Origin: Bacteroidaceae bacterium
GTDB lineage: Bacteria > Bacteroidota > Bacteroidia > Bacteroidales > Bacteroidaceae
Reading direction: 5' to 3'
NCBI GenBank assembly: GCA_017617575.1
Contig: JAFZVY010000086.1
Coordinates: 1 to 38,496 of the forward strand
Length of the DNA stretch: 38,496 nt
How positions within the stretch are numbered: the first letter of the stretch is position 1; each line of letters begins with the position of its first letter. Position numbers and translations under genes: made by a program. This document shows positions 23,471 through 31,716 of this stretch, in pieces. The notes under the pieces were generated by a model, which worked only from the letters and a program-made list of their open reading frames with translations, did not search any database and was not told the DNA's origin.

Positions 23471-25168
23471 TTACTTAGCGATAGCAGCAACTACCTCAGC
23501 GTACTTGTTGAACTCAGCGTCTGTAGCAGCCTTCTTGATGTAAGACTTGTCAGCAGCAATAGCCTTCTGGAGGTTAGACTTAACCTCTGAAGAAGAGTTT
23601 GTGCGAGCGCCAAGAACAGCAGCAAGATAGTAAGTAGTAGCGTCAGCATTCTTAATGCTGTTAAGGATAACCTTAGCCTTAGCATAGTCCTTGTTCATGA
23701 TTGAAGCAAGAGCTGCGCTGTTAGTGTAAGAGTCAGCAAGCTTAGCTGTAGCCTGTGAGTACTTACCCTGAGCGATGTAGAGCTGACCAAGAGCCTCATC
23801 GTAGTTGTTAGCAGCTGTACCCTTAGCGATGTAAGACTCAGCAGTCTTAGTGTCACCACTCTGGAGAGCGATAAGACCGAGGTTTACATTTGGCTCAGCA
23901 GCGTTCTTGTTGATAGAGAGTGCCTTCTTGAAGAAGTCAGTAGCCTTAGCGTTGTCACCCTTCTTGTAAGCGAGCTCACCAAGGTTGTTGTATGCACGGT
24001 AGTCATTAGCGTAAAGCTCAGTTGTCTTCTTAAGGATAGCCTCCTTCTTAGCAGCGTCAGTAGTGAGCTTGTTAGCAGCGTAGAGAAGCTCCTCTACAGA
24101 AAGCTTAGAAGCATCCTCACCGAACTGTGCAAGGATTTCCTCATCGCTACGACCGATTACGTCATAGTTGATTGTGAGACGTGAACGACGGAGTTCTGGG
24201 AGAACTGCGTCAGCGAGCTCCTTGTAAACAGAAGAGATGTTCTTGATCTCCTGCTCACGCTGCTCAGGATCAGAGTACATAGAAAGAACACGGAGGATTA
24301 CGTCCTTGTCCTGGAGGTTAGACTGCTGAACGAGTTCCTTGAAACCGTCCCAGTCCTCAGCTGTGTACTTAGAATCAACATCGCCAGAAAGCTTCTGCTT
24401 CTTGAGCTGCTGGTTAACGTAAGACTCAGAGTTCTTACCACGGTTGCCAGCGAGCTTGTCGTTAAGATCGTAAGCACCATCTGGTGAAGCGTAAGAGCTA
24501 ACCTCAACATTGTTGAGCTTGAGACCCTTCTCGTCTTCCTTAATGTTCTTCAACTGAGCGATGAACTCCTTGATGTTATTGCTGTTAAGCTCTGAACCAC
24601 GAAGATTAGCCTGACCGATGAGGAACTTAATCTGTGCCTCCTGCTTCTTAGCGATGATGCGCTGGAACTGGTCAGCAGCCATACCTGTGTTAGCAGACTT
24701 AACTGTGTTGCGAACGAGGTTAGCTGTGCACTGTACACCCCAGTCAATCTTTACATCGTTAAGTTCAACTGACTTACCGCTCTTAGTTGCAACGAAAGTC
24801 ATATAAAGCTCTGAACTCTCCATACCATCCTTCCAAGGGAAGTTAATCTTCATAGTAGAAGCACCACCATTCTTGTAAGAGATAACAGTGTTGTTGCCCT
24901 GAATCTTCTCACCCTGGAAAGTCTTGCCAGCACCTACTGACTCAGTTCCGTTGTAACGGAGAACTGGAGTACAAGTGATGATACCCTTCTTAGGCATTAC
25001 CTTTGCTGGGATGTTTGCACTTACTGTTGCAGGTACCTGACCTCCAACGCACTCAAGTGGAGTTGGAGTGACATTGAACATGTCAGCAGTAAAATCTCCA
25101 AACTTGCTACAGCCTGTAAGCACCATAGCTGCAGCTGCAGGAATCAAAACATAAAAATTCTTTTTCAT
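23471..25168 (-). CDS. TPR-containing outer-membrane lipoprotein with OmpA-like segment
   Basis: Signal peptide with lipobox VLTGC, lipidated C20. Residues about 25-150 are a beta domain. Residues about 178-340 contain an OmpA-like stretch, VEVSSYASPDGAYDLNDKLAGNR (222-243, split here for reading as VEVSSYASPDG and LNDKLAGNRG), then SRLTINYDVIGR. This part resembles peptidoglycan-binding OmpA C-terminal domains but is interrupted. Residues about 385-480 hold TPR units (YRAYNNLGELAYKKGDNAKA, NAAEPNVNLGLIALQSGD). Codon use is strongly restricted, as in leuS, pointing to high expression. The role is probably structural at the outer membrane-peptidoglycan interface; no enzyme activity is suggested. 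It lies 51 bp after the LolC/E-like gene. Confidence 0.82.
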   Translation of the reverse strand: MKKNFYVLIPAAAAMVLTGCSKFGDFTADMFNVTPTPLECVGGQVPATVSANIPAKVMPKKGIITCTPVLRYNGTESVGAGKTFQGEKIQGNNTVISYKNGGASTMKINFPWKDGMESSELYMTFVATKSGKSVELNDVKIDWGVQCTANLVRNTVKSANTGMAADQFQRIIAKKQEAQIKFLIGQANLRGSELNSNNIKEFIAQLKNIKEDEKGLKLNNVEVSSYASPDGAYDLNDKLAGNRGKNSESYVNQQLKKQKLSGDVDSKYTAEDWDGFKELVQQSNLQDKDVILRVLSMYSDPEQREQEIKNISSVYKELADAVLPELRRSRLTINYDVIGRSDEEILAQFGEDASKLSVEELLYAANKLTTDAAKKEAILKKTTELYANDYRAYNNLGELAYKKGDNAKATDFFKKALSINKNAAEPNVNLGLIALQSGDTKTAESYIAKGTAANNYDEALGQLYIAQGKYSQATAKLADSYTNSAALASIMNKDYAKAKVILNSIKNADATTYYLAAVLGARTNSSSEVKSNLQKAIAADKSYIKKAATDAEFNKYAEVVAAIAK

Positions 25169-25219
25169 TTTGATTAATTGTTTAGTAAATAAAAAAGTTA
25201 ATATTATTAATTATTCATT

Positions 25220-26452
25220 TTATGGTTTTAGATACTTCCTACTCATCTGTCTCACAGGATACCATACGGCTATGAAGCCTATGACTATCACCGTTACGAG
25301 AACGAGTAGTATATCCAATGCGTGAACGCTTACCGGATAAGTATCTATTATGTATGTGCCATCTGCACTACCGAACTTGATGACCTTATAGTATTGCTGT
25401 ATGAGACAAAGTCCCACGCCCAGCGTTATTCCTATAATAGCTCCTATGACGGATATCATTCTTCCTTCAAAAAGGAAAATGCCCCTAATCATGCTGTCGG
25501 ACGCTCCAAGATTACGAAGTGTTATAACATCCTGCCTCTTATCAATGATAAGCATGGAGAGCGAACCGATGATGTTGAAACAAGCAATGAGCAAGATGAA
25601 CGTGAGGAACACATACGAAATGAGTTTTTCTACCTTCATTATCTTGAATGTGTCTTCCTGCTGTTCGTATCTGTCCAGCACCTTGTACTTGCTTCCAAGT
25701 ATCTTCTCTACTTCAGCCTTGCCTTGACTGGCACTAACGCCGTCTGCAAGCTTTAGCTCTATGGCTGTCACATATCCTTGTCTCTCGAACAGACGACGTG
25801 CAAGGGCAATGGATGTGATTATGTAGCCACTATCATACTTGTTCTGCTTCACCATGAATGCCACGTTTGGTGAGAAAACTTCCTCCTGATTGAGATTCTC
25901 AAGAGGGTCGGTCAAATCCACTCCCTCACCCTTGCGTGGTGCATAGAGATAAAACGGAGCGCGACAATCAGGTTGTACTCCCAACTGGGCAAGCAGGGCG
26001 GCACCACATATTCCGTAGTCAATCACGTCTGCTTCCAGTTCATAAACTCCATCGCCAATAAGAATGTCGTCAATATTTGTCAGTTTCTGAAAGTTATCGT
26101 CAACACCCTTAACTGTCACCATCATCTGACGGTTATTAACGGTTATAAGAGCGTTATCCTCTATTACTTCCGTAAAAACTGCTATGTTTCCACTCTTCCT
26201 CAGTTCCTCAAGTTCTTTCTCGTCAGCTGCCATGTACTTGCCTTGGGCAGGCAATACCTTTAGCTCTGGGTCGAAGCTCGTGAACAGATCAGCAACCATA
26301 TCCTGAAATCCGTTGAACACGGAGAGGATGCAAACGAGTGCTGCGGTTGCTATCGCCACTCCACACACCGAAACACCTGATATTATATTTATGGCGTGGT
26401 GCGACTTCTTCGAAAGAAGGTAATGACGACCTATGTAAAAACTTGCGTTCAC
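25220..26452 (-). CDS. LolC/LolE-type ABC transporter permease (FtsX family)
   Basis: Inner-membrane permease of the lipoprotein-releasing (LolCDE-like) class. It has one N-terminal membrane helix (INIISGVSVCGVAIATAALV), a long periplasmic domain, and three C-terminal helices (YVFLTFILLIACFNIIGSLSMLI; ISVIGAIIGITLGVGLCLI; IVIGFIAVWYPV) with the FtsX signature QDVITLRNLGASDSMIRGIF. The family normally starts M-N-x-x-F-Y-I, so I place the start at GTG 26452, giving 410 aa. The frame continues to a TTG at 26497 with no ATG. An ATG at 26493 is one base out of frame across an A7 run. The partner ATPase gene (lolD) is not in the window. Confidence 0.87.
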   Translation of the reverse strand: MNASFYIGRHYLLSKKSHHAINIISGVSVCGVAIATAALVCILSVFNGFQDMVADLFTSFDPELKVLPAQGKYMAADEKELEELRKSGNIAVFTEVIEDNALITVNNRQMMVTVKGVDDNFQKLTNIDDILIGDGVYELEADVIDYGICGAALLAQLGVQPDCRAPFYLYAPRKGEGVDLTDPLENLNQEEVFSPNVAFMVKQNKYDSGYIITSIALARRLFERQGYVTAIELKLADGVSASQGKAEVEKILGSKYKVLDRYEQQEDTFKIMKVEKLISYVFLTFILLIACFNIIGSLSMLIIDKRQDVITLRNLGASDSMIRGIFLFEGRMISVIGAIIGITLGVGLCLIQQYYKVIKFGSADGTYIIDTYPVSVHALDILLVLVTVIVIGFIAVWYPVRQMSRKYLKP

Positions 26453-26607
26453 TTCGAGGTTCTTGGAATTAACTATTCTTGTTTTTTTGCCATCCAATAC
26501 AATCGTATTAGCAGAAGGTAAAGGACTAATGGCGTTTATTTGTTTTGCGGCTCTGCATGCGCTTTGCCTAATGAATAATCTTAATAGTTAGTTATTCAAT
26601 CTTTGGT

Positions 26608-26699
26608 GGTAAAATGGAGTTGTACACTCTGTTTTACCTCCAATAGCGAGGCTTGAATTAGTTTCTTTATGAGAGTTAGATAGAGTTATAAAGAACTAA
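26608..26699 (-). other. Two stem-loops in the rbfA to LolC/E-like gap
   Basis: GGTAAAATGGAGT (26608-26620) pairs with ACTCTGTTTTACC (26626-26638) using two G-U pairs. TTAGTTTCTTTAT (26658-26670) pairs with ATAAAGAACTAA (26688-26699) with one bulge. Neither has a T-run. The rest of this 266-bp gap shows no gene. Confidence 0.5.
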
Positions 26700-26718
26700 G
26701 AGAGGATTACTCCCAATC

Positions 26719-27054
26719 TTAATTCTTCAGGAGCCTGTCTATGTTCTCTACGTAATCCAAGGAGTCATCAAGGAAGAACTTGAGTTCTGGGATGATGCGG
26801 AGCTGGTGACGCTCAAGGTTTCCAAGAGCGAACCTAATCTGTGATGCGTGAGCATTTATGTTCTCCATTATCTCCTCTGCCTTGTCGCTTGGGAATATGC
26901 TGAGATATGCCCTTGCCACGCTAAGGTCAGGACTTACACGCACTACGCTGACACTTATAAGTATTCCGTGTGTCTGGCGTGTCTGTTCCTGAAATATTGT
27001 GCTAAGATCCTTCTGAATCAATCGCGCAATCTTATTTTGTCTTGTTGTTTCCAA
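26719..27054 (-). CDS. rbfA: Ribosome-binding factor A
   Basis: RbfA binds the 30S subunit during late maturation and cold adaptation. The 111-aa product has the family pattern RQNKIARLIQKDLSTIF, then VSVVRVSPDLSVARAYLSIF, then IRFALGNLERHQLRIIPELKFFLDDSLDY. The first codon is TTG (27054-27052). An in-frame TAA lies at 27063-27061 and the first internal ATG comes only near residue 63, so a non-ATG start is needed. The predicted N-terminus METTRQ agrees with Bacteroides RbfA as I remember it. An A-rich leader (AACGAAAA) precedes the start. It is the gene upstream of the LolC/E-like permease. Confidence 0.93.
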   Translation of the reverse strand: METTRQNKIARLIQKDLSTIFQEQTRQTHGILISVSVVRVSPDLSVARAYLSIFPSDKAEEIMENINAHASQIRFALGNLERHQLRIIPELKFFLDDSLDYVENIDRLLKN

Positions 27055-27128
27055 TTTTCGTTAGTTTTTGCTTTGTCCCGAAGTTAGGAAGCATTGAAGA
27101 AAACTTCTTTGTCCTTAACTTCTGAAGT

Positions 27129-27803
27129 TTACAATTTCTTTATTATCGTCAATCCGTCACGAAGTGGCAGGATGACTTTTTCCACTCTCTTATCTTGAGC
27201 CACAAGATCGTTGAATGCCTGAACACCTCTTGTTTGCAGGTCACATTCTTTTGGATTCTTGTCGAGTACGTGTCCATCCCAAAGGGTGTTATCCGCGAGG
27301 ATATAACCTCCTGTGTTAAGATGTTCAAGTACCAACTCGTAATATTCTGAGTATATTCGCTTGTCGCCATCAATGAAAGCCATATCAAACTTGAGCCCAA
27401 GCTTTGGAATTATCTCCATTGCGTTGCCGATGTGCATTGTTATCTTATCGGCGTATGGCGAGTTTTGGAACCACGGTAGGGTGAAATCTTCCTGCTCGTC
27501 GTTAATCTCTATCGTGTGGAGATGTCCGCCTTCTGGAAGTCCCTCTGCAAGACATAGTCCTGAGTAACCGCTGTATGTTCCAATTTCGAGTATGAGCTTC
27601 GGCTTAATCATTCCTACAAACATCTTGAGAAGACGTCCCTGAATGTGTCCGCTTGCCATTCTCGGATAAAGCAGATGCAAGTGAGTTGCCCTGTATAGCT
27701 GATGAAGATATTCACTCTCTGGGTCAATATGCTCCTTGATGTATTCCTCTATCAGCGACATTTCGTCAGAGAACTCTGAGATAAGCGTTGTCTTTTCACT
27801 CAT
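27129..27803 (-). CDS. O-methyltransferase, SAM-dependent, caffeoyl-CoA OMT-like family
   Basis: Class I methyltransferase of family 3 (PF01596 type). The SAM-binding loop is LEIGTYSGYSGLCLAEGLP (72-90). The acidic ribose-binding residue lies in LHTIEIND, and metal/substrate residues in FDMAFIDGDKRIY and YILADNTLWDG. At 224 aa it is of usual size. Members methylate catechol-like small molecules or, in some bacteria, a tRNA base; the target here is not determined. It starts 8 bp after the aroQ stop codon and is co-transcribed with it. The 74-bp gap to rbfA contains an imperfect hairpin (GAAGTTAGGA with TCCTTAACTTC). Confidence 0.88.
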   Translation of the reverse strand: MSEKTTLISEFSDEMSLIEEYIKEHIDPESEYLHQLYRATHLHLLYPRMASGHIQGRLLKMFVGMIKPKLILEIGTYSGYSGLCLAEGLPEGGHLHTIEINDEQEDFTLPWFQNSPYADKITMHIGNAMEIIPKLGLKFDMAFIDGDKRIYSEYYELVLEHLNTGGYILADNTLWDGHVLDKNPKECDLQTRGVQAFNDLVAQDKRVEKVILPLRDGLTIIKKL

Positions 27804-27810
27804 ACATTAC

Positions 27811-28236
27811 CTATCGTTTTGCCTCTTTGAGTGCTTCTACCGCAAGTCTGTAACTATCAAGTCCAAATCCACAGATGACGCCTACGCATGCACATGATAT
27901 CATGGACTTATGCCTGAACTCCTCACGCTTATGGACGTTTGAGATGTGAACCTCAATTACAGGAGTATTGATACCTCGTATTGCATCCTGCAGAGCCACG
28001 GAAGTGTGAGTGTAAGCACCTGCATTTAGTACAATACCATCCCAGGAGAATCCGACTTCGTGAATCTTGTTAATCATCTCTCCCTCAATGTTTGACTGAT
28101 AGTACTCAAATTCTATATCTGGGAATCTCTTTGTCAGTTCATCATAGTACTCAAGAAAACCTTGAGAACCATATATCCCTGGCTCGCGTTTTCCAAGAAG
28201 ATTCAAATTTGGACCATTAAGTATCAATATCTTCAT
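27811..28236 (-). CDS. aroQ: 3-dehydroquinate dehydratase, type II
   Basis: Catalyses the third step of the shikimate pathway, 3-dehydroquinate to 3-dehydroshikimate, as a cytosolic dodecamer. The start is the ATG at 28236, giving 141 aa and the canonical opening MKILILNGPNLNLLGKREP; the longer frame to 28278 adds 14 residues not seen in the family. The catalytic tyrosine is Y22 in PGIYG. NAGAYTHTS, IEVHISNVHKREEFRHKS (catalytic and binding His/Arg) follow. It has its own promoter and is followed by the O-methyltransferase gene after 7 bp. Confidence 0.96.
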   Translation of the reverse strand: MKILILNGPNLNLLGKREPGIYGSQGFLEYYDELTKRFPDIEFEYYQSNIEGEMINKIHEVGFSWDGIVLNAGAYTHTSVALQDAIRGINTPVIEVHISNVHKREEFRHKSMISCACVGVICGFGLDSYRLAVEALKEAKR

Positions 28237-28252
28237 TTTTTCAACGTTAAGA

Positions 28253-28298
28253 AACACATTTTGCAGACAAAGATACAATCTTTTTTTCTAAATGTGTT
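28253..28298 (-). promoter_or_regulatory. Promoter of aroQ flanked by an inverted repeat
   Basis: On the - strand the -7 box TATCTTTG lies at 28275-28268, 32 nt before the aroQ ATG. No good -33 TTTG is found. AACACATTT (28253-28261) and AAATGTGTT (28290-28298) are a perfect 9-bp inverted repeat that brackets the box. Confidence 0.5.
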
Positions 28299-28330
28299 GC
28301 ATAAAAAAGCAAAAACGAGCTAAAATCACA

Positions 28331-29281
28331 TTATTTTACGAATTTCTTATAGAAATAACGCACTATCTTGCCAAGTAATGTGTACCTAATACCCCAATCC
28401 TTGATTGCTTTCGCAAAAAGTGCCTCTGTCTCCTCGTCCTTCTCTGGAGCAATATTTTTGCTTAGGGCTATTGGAGTGCTTGAAGGTTCACGGTCAAATT
28501 CGTACCATTGAAGTATGTCGAACGAACGGAAGTGGGTACCGTTCTTTAGTCCTATGTTCCTGACAAGTGTGCGACCAGGGGTAAGGCACAAGCCACCAGC
28601 CTTGTAAATTGCCATTTCCCAGCAAATATCCCAAGGAATGGGCGACTTGTCAAGGCTCTTGAGACAAGGGAACACTCCACCGTATTGCATGGCATCCATG
28701 TCCTCTTTACTCATGCCCTCAAGGGCTTGCTCCTTGCTGTCGTAATGCACGAAATACTTTTGCCAGCGGTCACGCCAAGTTCCCCAACCCCAACCTGACA
28801 TGTGAGGAGTGAAATAATACTCCCTGTCCGTAAGGCTAAGATTGGTAAAACCAGATACATGTATCATCTTTGGCACGTCCTTGTACATGTCAAAGGCGGA
28901 GTTCATGTACTCCAAGTAGTAGGGTGACGTACAAATGTCATCTTCGAGCACTATGACCCTGTCATAATGCTCGAAGACCTGCTGAATACCCGTTGTGATG
29001 TTAGCTTCAAGGTAGATGTTTTTCTCACGCTCAACAATTGTGAAACTATTGAAGGAACGTGTCTTGTCCACCTCTTGCTTTATATTGTGAAGATAAGTCC
29101 TGACGCAGTTCACGGCATCCCACGAACCTTTGTCAGGAGTCCCGTCAGCTAATGATTTGCCTCCGTCCGAAAACACGAATACGTCCGTCTCTCTTGCCAG
29201 AGTATTTGCCAAGAGACACTCTATCGTCTTCTGCGTGTTATCCAGACGATTATAAACAAATATAGCTACAGGACTTTTCAT
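28331..29281 (-). CDS. Glycosyltransferase, GT-A fold, GNT-I-like
   Basis: A cytoplasmic 316-aa protein with no signal peptide. It opens PVAIFVYNRLDNTQKTIECL, a nucleotide-sugar-binding strand typical of GT-A enzymes. The metal-binding acidic motif is VIVLEDDICTSPYYLEYMN (about 110-128), and the acceptor region is HMSGWGWGTWRDRWQKY. This EDD form is seen in families related to N-acetylglucosaminyltransferase I. The start overlaps the end of the DEAD-box helicase gene (ATGA, 29281-29278), so its translation is coupled to it, an odd pairing. The sugar and acceptor cannot be told. The 94-bp downstream gap contains the aroQ promoter. Confidence 0.85.
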   Translation of the reverse strand: MKSPVAIFVYNRLDNTQKTIECLLANTLARETDVFVFSDGGKSLADGTPDKGSWDAVNCVRTYLHNIKQEVDKTRSFNSFTIVEREKNIYLEANITTGIQQVFEHYDRVIVLEDDICTSPYYLEYMNSAFDMYKDVPKMIHVSGFTNLSLTDREYYFTPHMSGWGWGTWRDRWQKYFVHYDSKEQALEGMSKEDMDAMQYGGVFPCLKSLDKSPIPWDICWEMAIYKAGGLCLTPGRTLVRNIGLKNGTHFRSFDILQWYEFDREPSSTPIALSKNIAPEKDEETEALFAKAIKDWGIRYTLLGKIVRYFYKKFVK

Positions 29282-31251
29282 TTCTTCTTACTCTTCTTTG
29301 CAAACTCGCCATAGAATGGCTGACTCTCCACTTGACCCTCAAAGAACTTTGCCCATTCGGCTACACCCTTTGGACCGCGCTTCGTAGTATATCCGCGTTC
29401 CTCACGGCTTGGCTTGCCAGTATTTGGCTTTGAGTGCTCAGAGCGAACAGACTTGAAGCGGTCGGCGCCACGCTTTCCGCGATTGTCGCTTCTCTCACTT
29501 CTTGAACCACGTTCCTTTGCCCCTTTTGAGTCCTTTGAACCTCTTGTGCCTTTAGCATCCTTTGAGCCTCTTGAACTCTTTCCGCCTCTTGAACCCTTAC
29601 CAGAGTCCTTGCCGTCGGTGAGTTCAACGTTTACCTTGCGACCGTCATACTCCTGGCCAGCCAAGAGTGAGATGGCTGTCTTTGCCTGTGACTCAGGAAC
29701 CTCGAAGAATGAGAAGTTCGTAAGGAGGTCAATACGTCCAAGGTCAAGTTTTGTTCCGTTAGCCACGCGATTGACGAATCCCATGAATGCACGAGGATTG
29801 ATGCCGTCCTTCTTTCCAAGGTTTATGAACAAGCGTGCATAGCCTGCTTCTGCGCTACGATGACCTCTGTCGCCACGTGAGCCACGTGAACCCTTACCGC
29901 CCTTGTCGTCGCCGCCTCTTCCTGTTGGCACCTCAATCTCTGGAGCATTCTTATAGTAGTTGAGGAATGTGTTGAACTCCATGGATACCATACGCTTGAT
30001 GACATCCTCCTTCTCCATAAGTTCAAACTTACGGTAAATCTCTGGAAGGAATGGAGCAATCTCGTCCTCATTGACCTCAACCTTTTCAATATCGTCAATT
30101 ACCTTGTAGAGTTGCTTTGCACAAATCTCCTGTCCAGTTGGGAGCACACCAGGTACGAACTTCTTCTGAATCTGGTTCTCGATGGCACGTACCTTAGCCT
30201 TCTCGCGCACATGGATGATACAGATACTTGTACCTGCCTTGCCAGCACGACCAGTACGGCCGCTTCGGTGAGTATAACTCTCAATATCATCAGGAAGACC
30301 ATAGTTGATAACGTGTGTAAGGTTGTCAACGTCAAGTCCACGTGCAGCCACGTCAGTAGCCACAAGAAGCTGTACTCTGTGCTGACGGAACTTCTGCATG
30401 GTGAGGTCACGCTGAGCCTGTGAAAGCTCGCCATGAAGCGACTCTGCATTATATCCGTCCTGAATAAGCTTGTCTGCAATCTCTTGAGTCTCCATACGTG
30501 TACGACAGAAGATGATGGCATAAATCTCAGGATAGTAGTCAGCTACTCGCTTGAGAGCGTTGTACTTATCCTTTGCATGAACGAGGTAGTAGATGTGGTT
30601 CACCTTCTCTGCGCCCTCGTTACGGCTACCTACCACCACTTCCTTGGCGTCATGCAGGTAGTTCTTGCTTATACGCTCAATCTCCTTGCTGAATGTAGCA
30701 GAGAAGAGAAGCGTATTACGCTCAGCAGGCACGTTCTCAAAGATAGCGTTGATGCTATCCGTGAATCCCATGTTGAGCATTTCGTCAGCCTCATCGAGCA
30801 CCACGTTCTGCACGTTGTTAAGCTTAGCCACGCCTCGTTCAATCAAATCGACAAGACGACCAGGTGTTGCGACGATAACCTGGACACCACGCTTAAGCTG
30901 GCGAATCTGTGGCTCTATGCTCGCACCGCCATAAACGGCGAGCACGTGAAGGCCGTCGATGTATTTTGAATAATCCTTCAGGTCATCAGCAATCTGAAGG
31001 CAAAGTTCGCGTGTTGGTGAAAGAATAACGGCCTGTACATCCTGAACGTCAGTATTGATTTTCTGCAATACTGGCAGACCGTATGCTGCTGTCTTACCAG
31101 TACCTGTCTGGGCAAGCGCAACGACATCATTATTGTTTCCAAGGAGGTAAGGAATCACTTCCTCTTGTACGGGCGTTGGATTCTCGTAGCCCATCTCCGT
31201 AATGGCTTTGAGTATTTCTCCAGAAACACCCAATTCTTCAAATGTTTTCAA
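29278..31251 (-). CDS. DEAD-box RNA helicase with DbpA RNA-binding domain and RG/KS-rich tail
   Basis: ATP-dependent RNA helicase of the DeaD/CshA class, used in ribosome assembly, RNA decay and cold growth. The Q-motif precedes AQTGTGKT (47-54); then DEAD at 153-156, SAT at 184-186, and HRSGRTGRAG (328-337). Residues 471-546 are a DbpA-type RNA-binding domain (YARLFINLGKKDGINPRAFM). Linkers 444-467 and 546-600 are rich in Gly, Arg, Ser, Lys and Asp. The first codon is TTG at 31251; TAA lies in frame at 31266-31264, and the next ATG is at residue 20, inside the Q-motif region. The N-terminus MKTFEELGVS agrees with relatives as I recall them. It is translationally coupled to the glycosyltransferase at 28331. 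Confidence 0.96.
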   Translation of the reverse strand: MKTFEELGVSGEILKAITEMGYENPTPVQEEVIPYLLGNNNDVVALAQTGTGKTAAYGLPVLQKINTDVQDVQAVILSPTRELCLQIADDLKDYSKYIDGLHVLAVYGGASIEPQIRQLKRGVQVIVATPGRLVDLIERGVAKLNNVQNVVLDEADEMLNMGFTDSINAIFENVPAERNTLLFSATFSKEIERISKNYLHDAKEVVVGSRNEGAEKVNHIYYLVHAKDKYNALKRVADYYPEIYAIIFCRTRMETQEIADKLIQDGYNAESLHGELSQAQRDLTMQKFRQHRVQLLVATDVAARGLDVDNLTHVINYGLPDDIESYTHRSGRTGRAGKAGTSICIIHVREKAKVRAIENQIQKKFVPGVLPTGQEICAKQLYKVIDDIEKVEVNEDEIAPFLPEIYRKFELMEKEDVIKRMVSMEFNTFLNYYKNAPEIEVPTGRGGDDKGGKGSRGSRGDRGHRSAEAGYARLFINLGKKDGINPRAFMGFVNRVANGTKLDLGRIDLLTNFSFFEVPESQAKTAISLLAGQEYDGRKVNVELTDGKDSGKGSRGGKSSRGSKDAKGTRGSKDSKGAKERGSRSERSDNRGKRGADRFKSVRSEHSKPNTGKPSREERGYTTKRGPKGVAEWAKFFEGQVESQPFYGEFAKKSKKK

Positions 31252-31272
31252 ATTCTTTACTTCTTAAATTTC

Positions 31273-31326
31273 AAAAAGGCATCACCCCTTTGGGTTCTGC
31301 CATAATAATAAATCGCCGCAAAGGTA
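31273..31326 (-). promoter_or_regulatory. Helicase promoter -7 box and leader hairpin with T-run
   Basis: On the - strand, TACCTTTG (31326-31319) is a clear -7 box. About 17 nt below it, GGCAGAACCC (31301-31292) pairs with GGGTGATGCC (31287-31278) around AAAG, with two internal mismatches, and five T follow (31277-31273). The ORF start is 21 nt further on. The form fits an attenuator or a stabilising 5' hairpin. No good -33 box is visible. Confidence 0.55.
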
Positions 31327-31512
31327 CGATATTTTTTCCACATTCTATTCTTTTTCTATTTAAAGAGGGTATATGACACACTTATGTGAGAGTAAATAGG
31401 TCAAAAACAACCAAAAATGAAACATTTGCATTCCATTAGCATGTTATTTGGATGTACTCCTATGTCATGTTAATGTAATAATATTGGCATGGTTTTGCCA
31501 CTGTTGTACATC

Positions 31513-31625
31513 CATAGTGACTTCGCTATGAAACCGTAGTGAGTCCAAAATGAGACCACTATGGCTCTACTATTATAGCGGAGAAATAGTAGAGAATTAG
31601 TAGAGGAATAGCGGAGCCACTATGT
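31513..31625. repeat. Mosaic of short inverted and direct words
   Basis: Within 110 bp, CATAGTG and CGCTATG form a hairpin (31513-31530). CTCTACTA and TAGTAGAG (around 31565-31594) form another. ATAGCGGAG, TAGTAGAG and CCACTATG each occur twice. It is part of the 720-bp gap between the SulP gene and the helicase (31252-31971), in which I see no protein gene. Confidence 0.55.
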
Positions 31626-31716
31626 TGTCATAACGGATAATCATCGCTGTATCAGCCTTGTATTTTGCCATAATATTAGATGTTTTGAGTTGCTTGTATT
31701 ATTAGTTATCGAACGG

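Noticed and set aside
27075-27100. Third copy of the conserved-loop hairpin (GTCCCGA at 27075-27081)
   Set aside because: The second loop word CCGAA-GCATA is not matched (GGAAGCATT is seen) and the stem layout differs.
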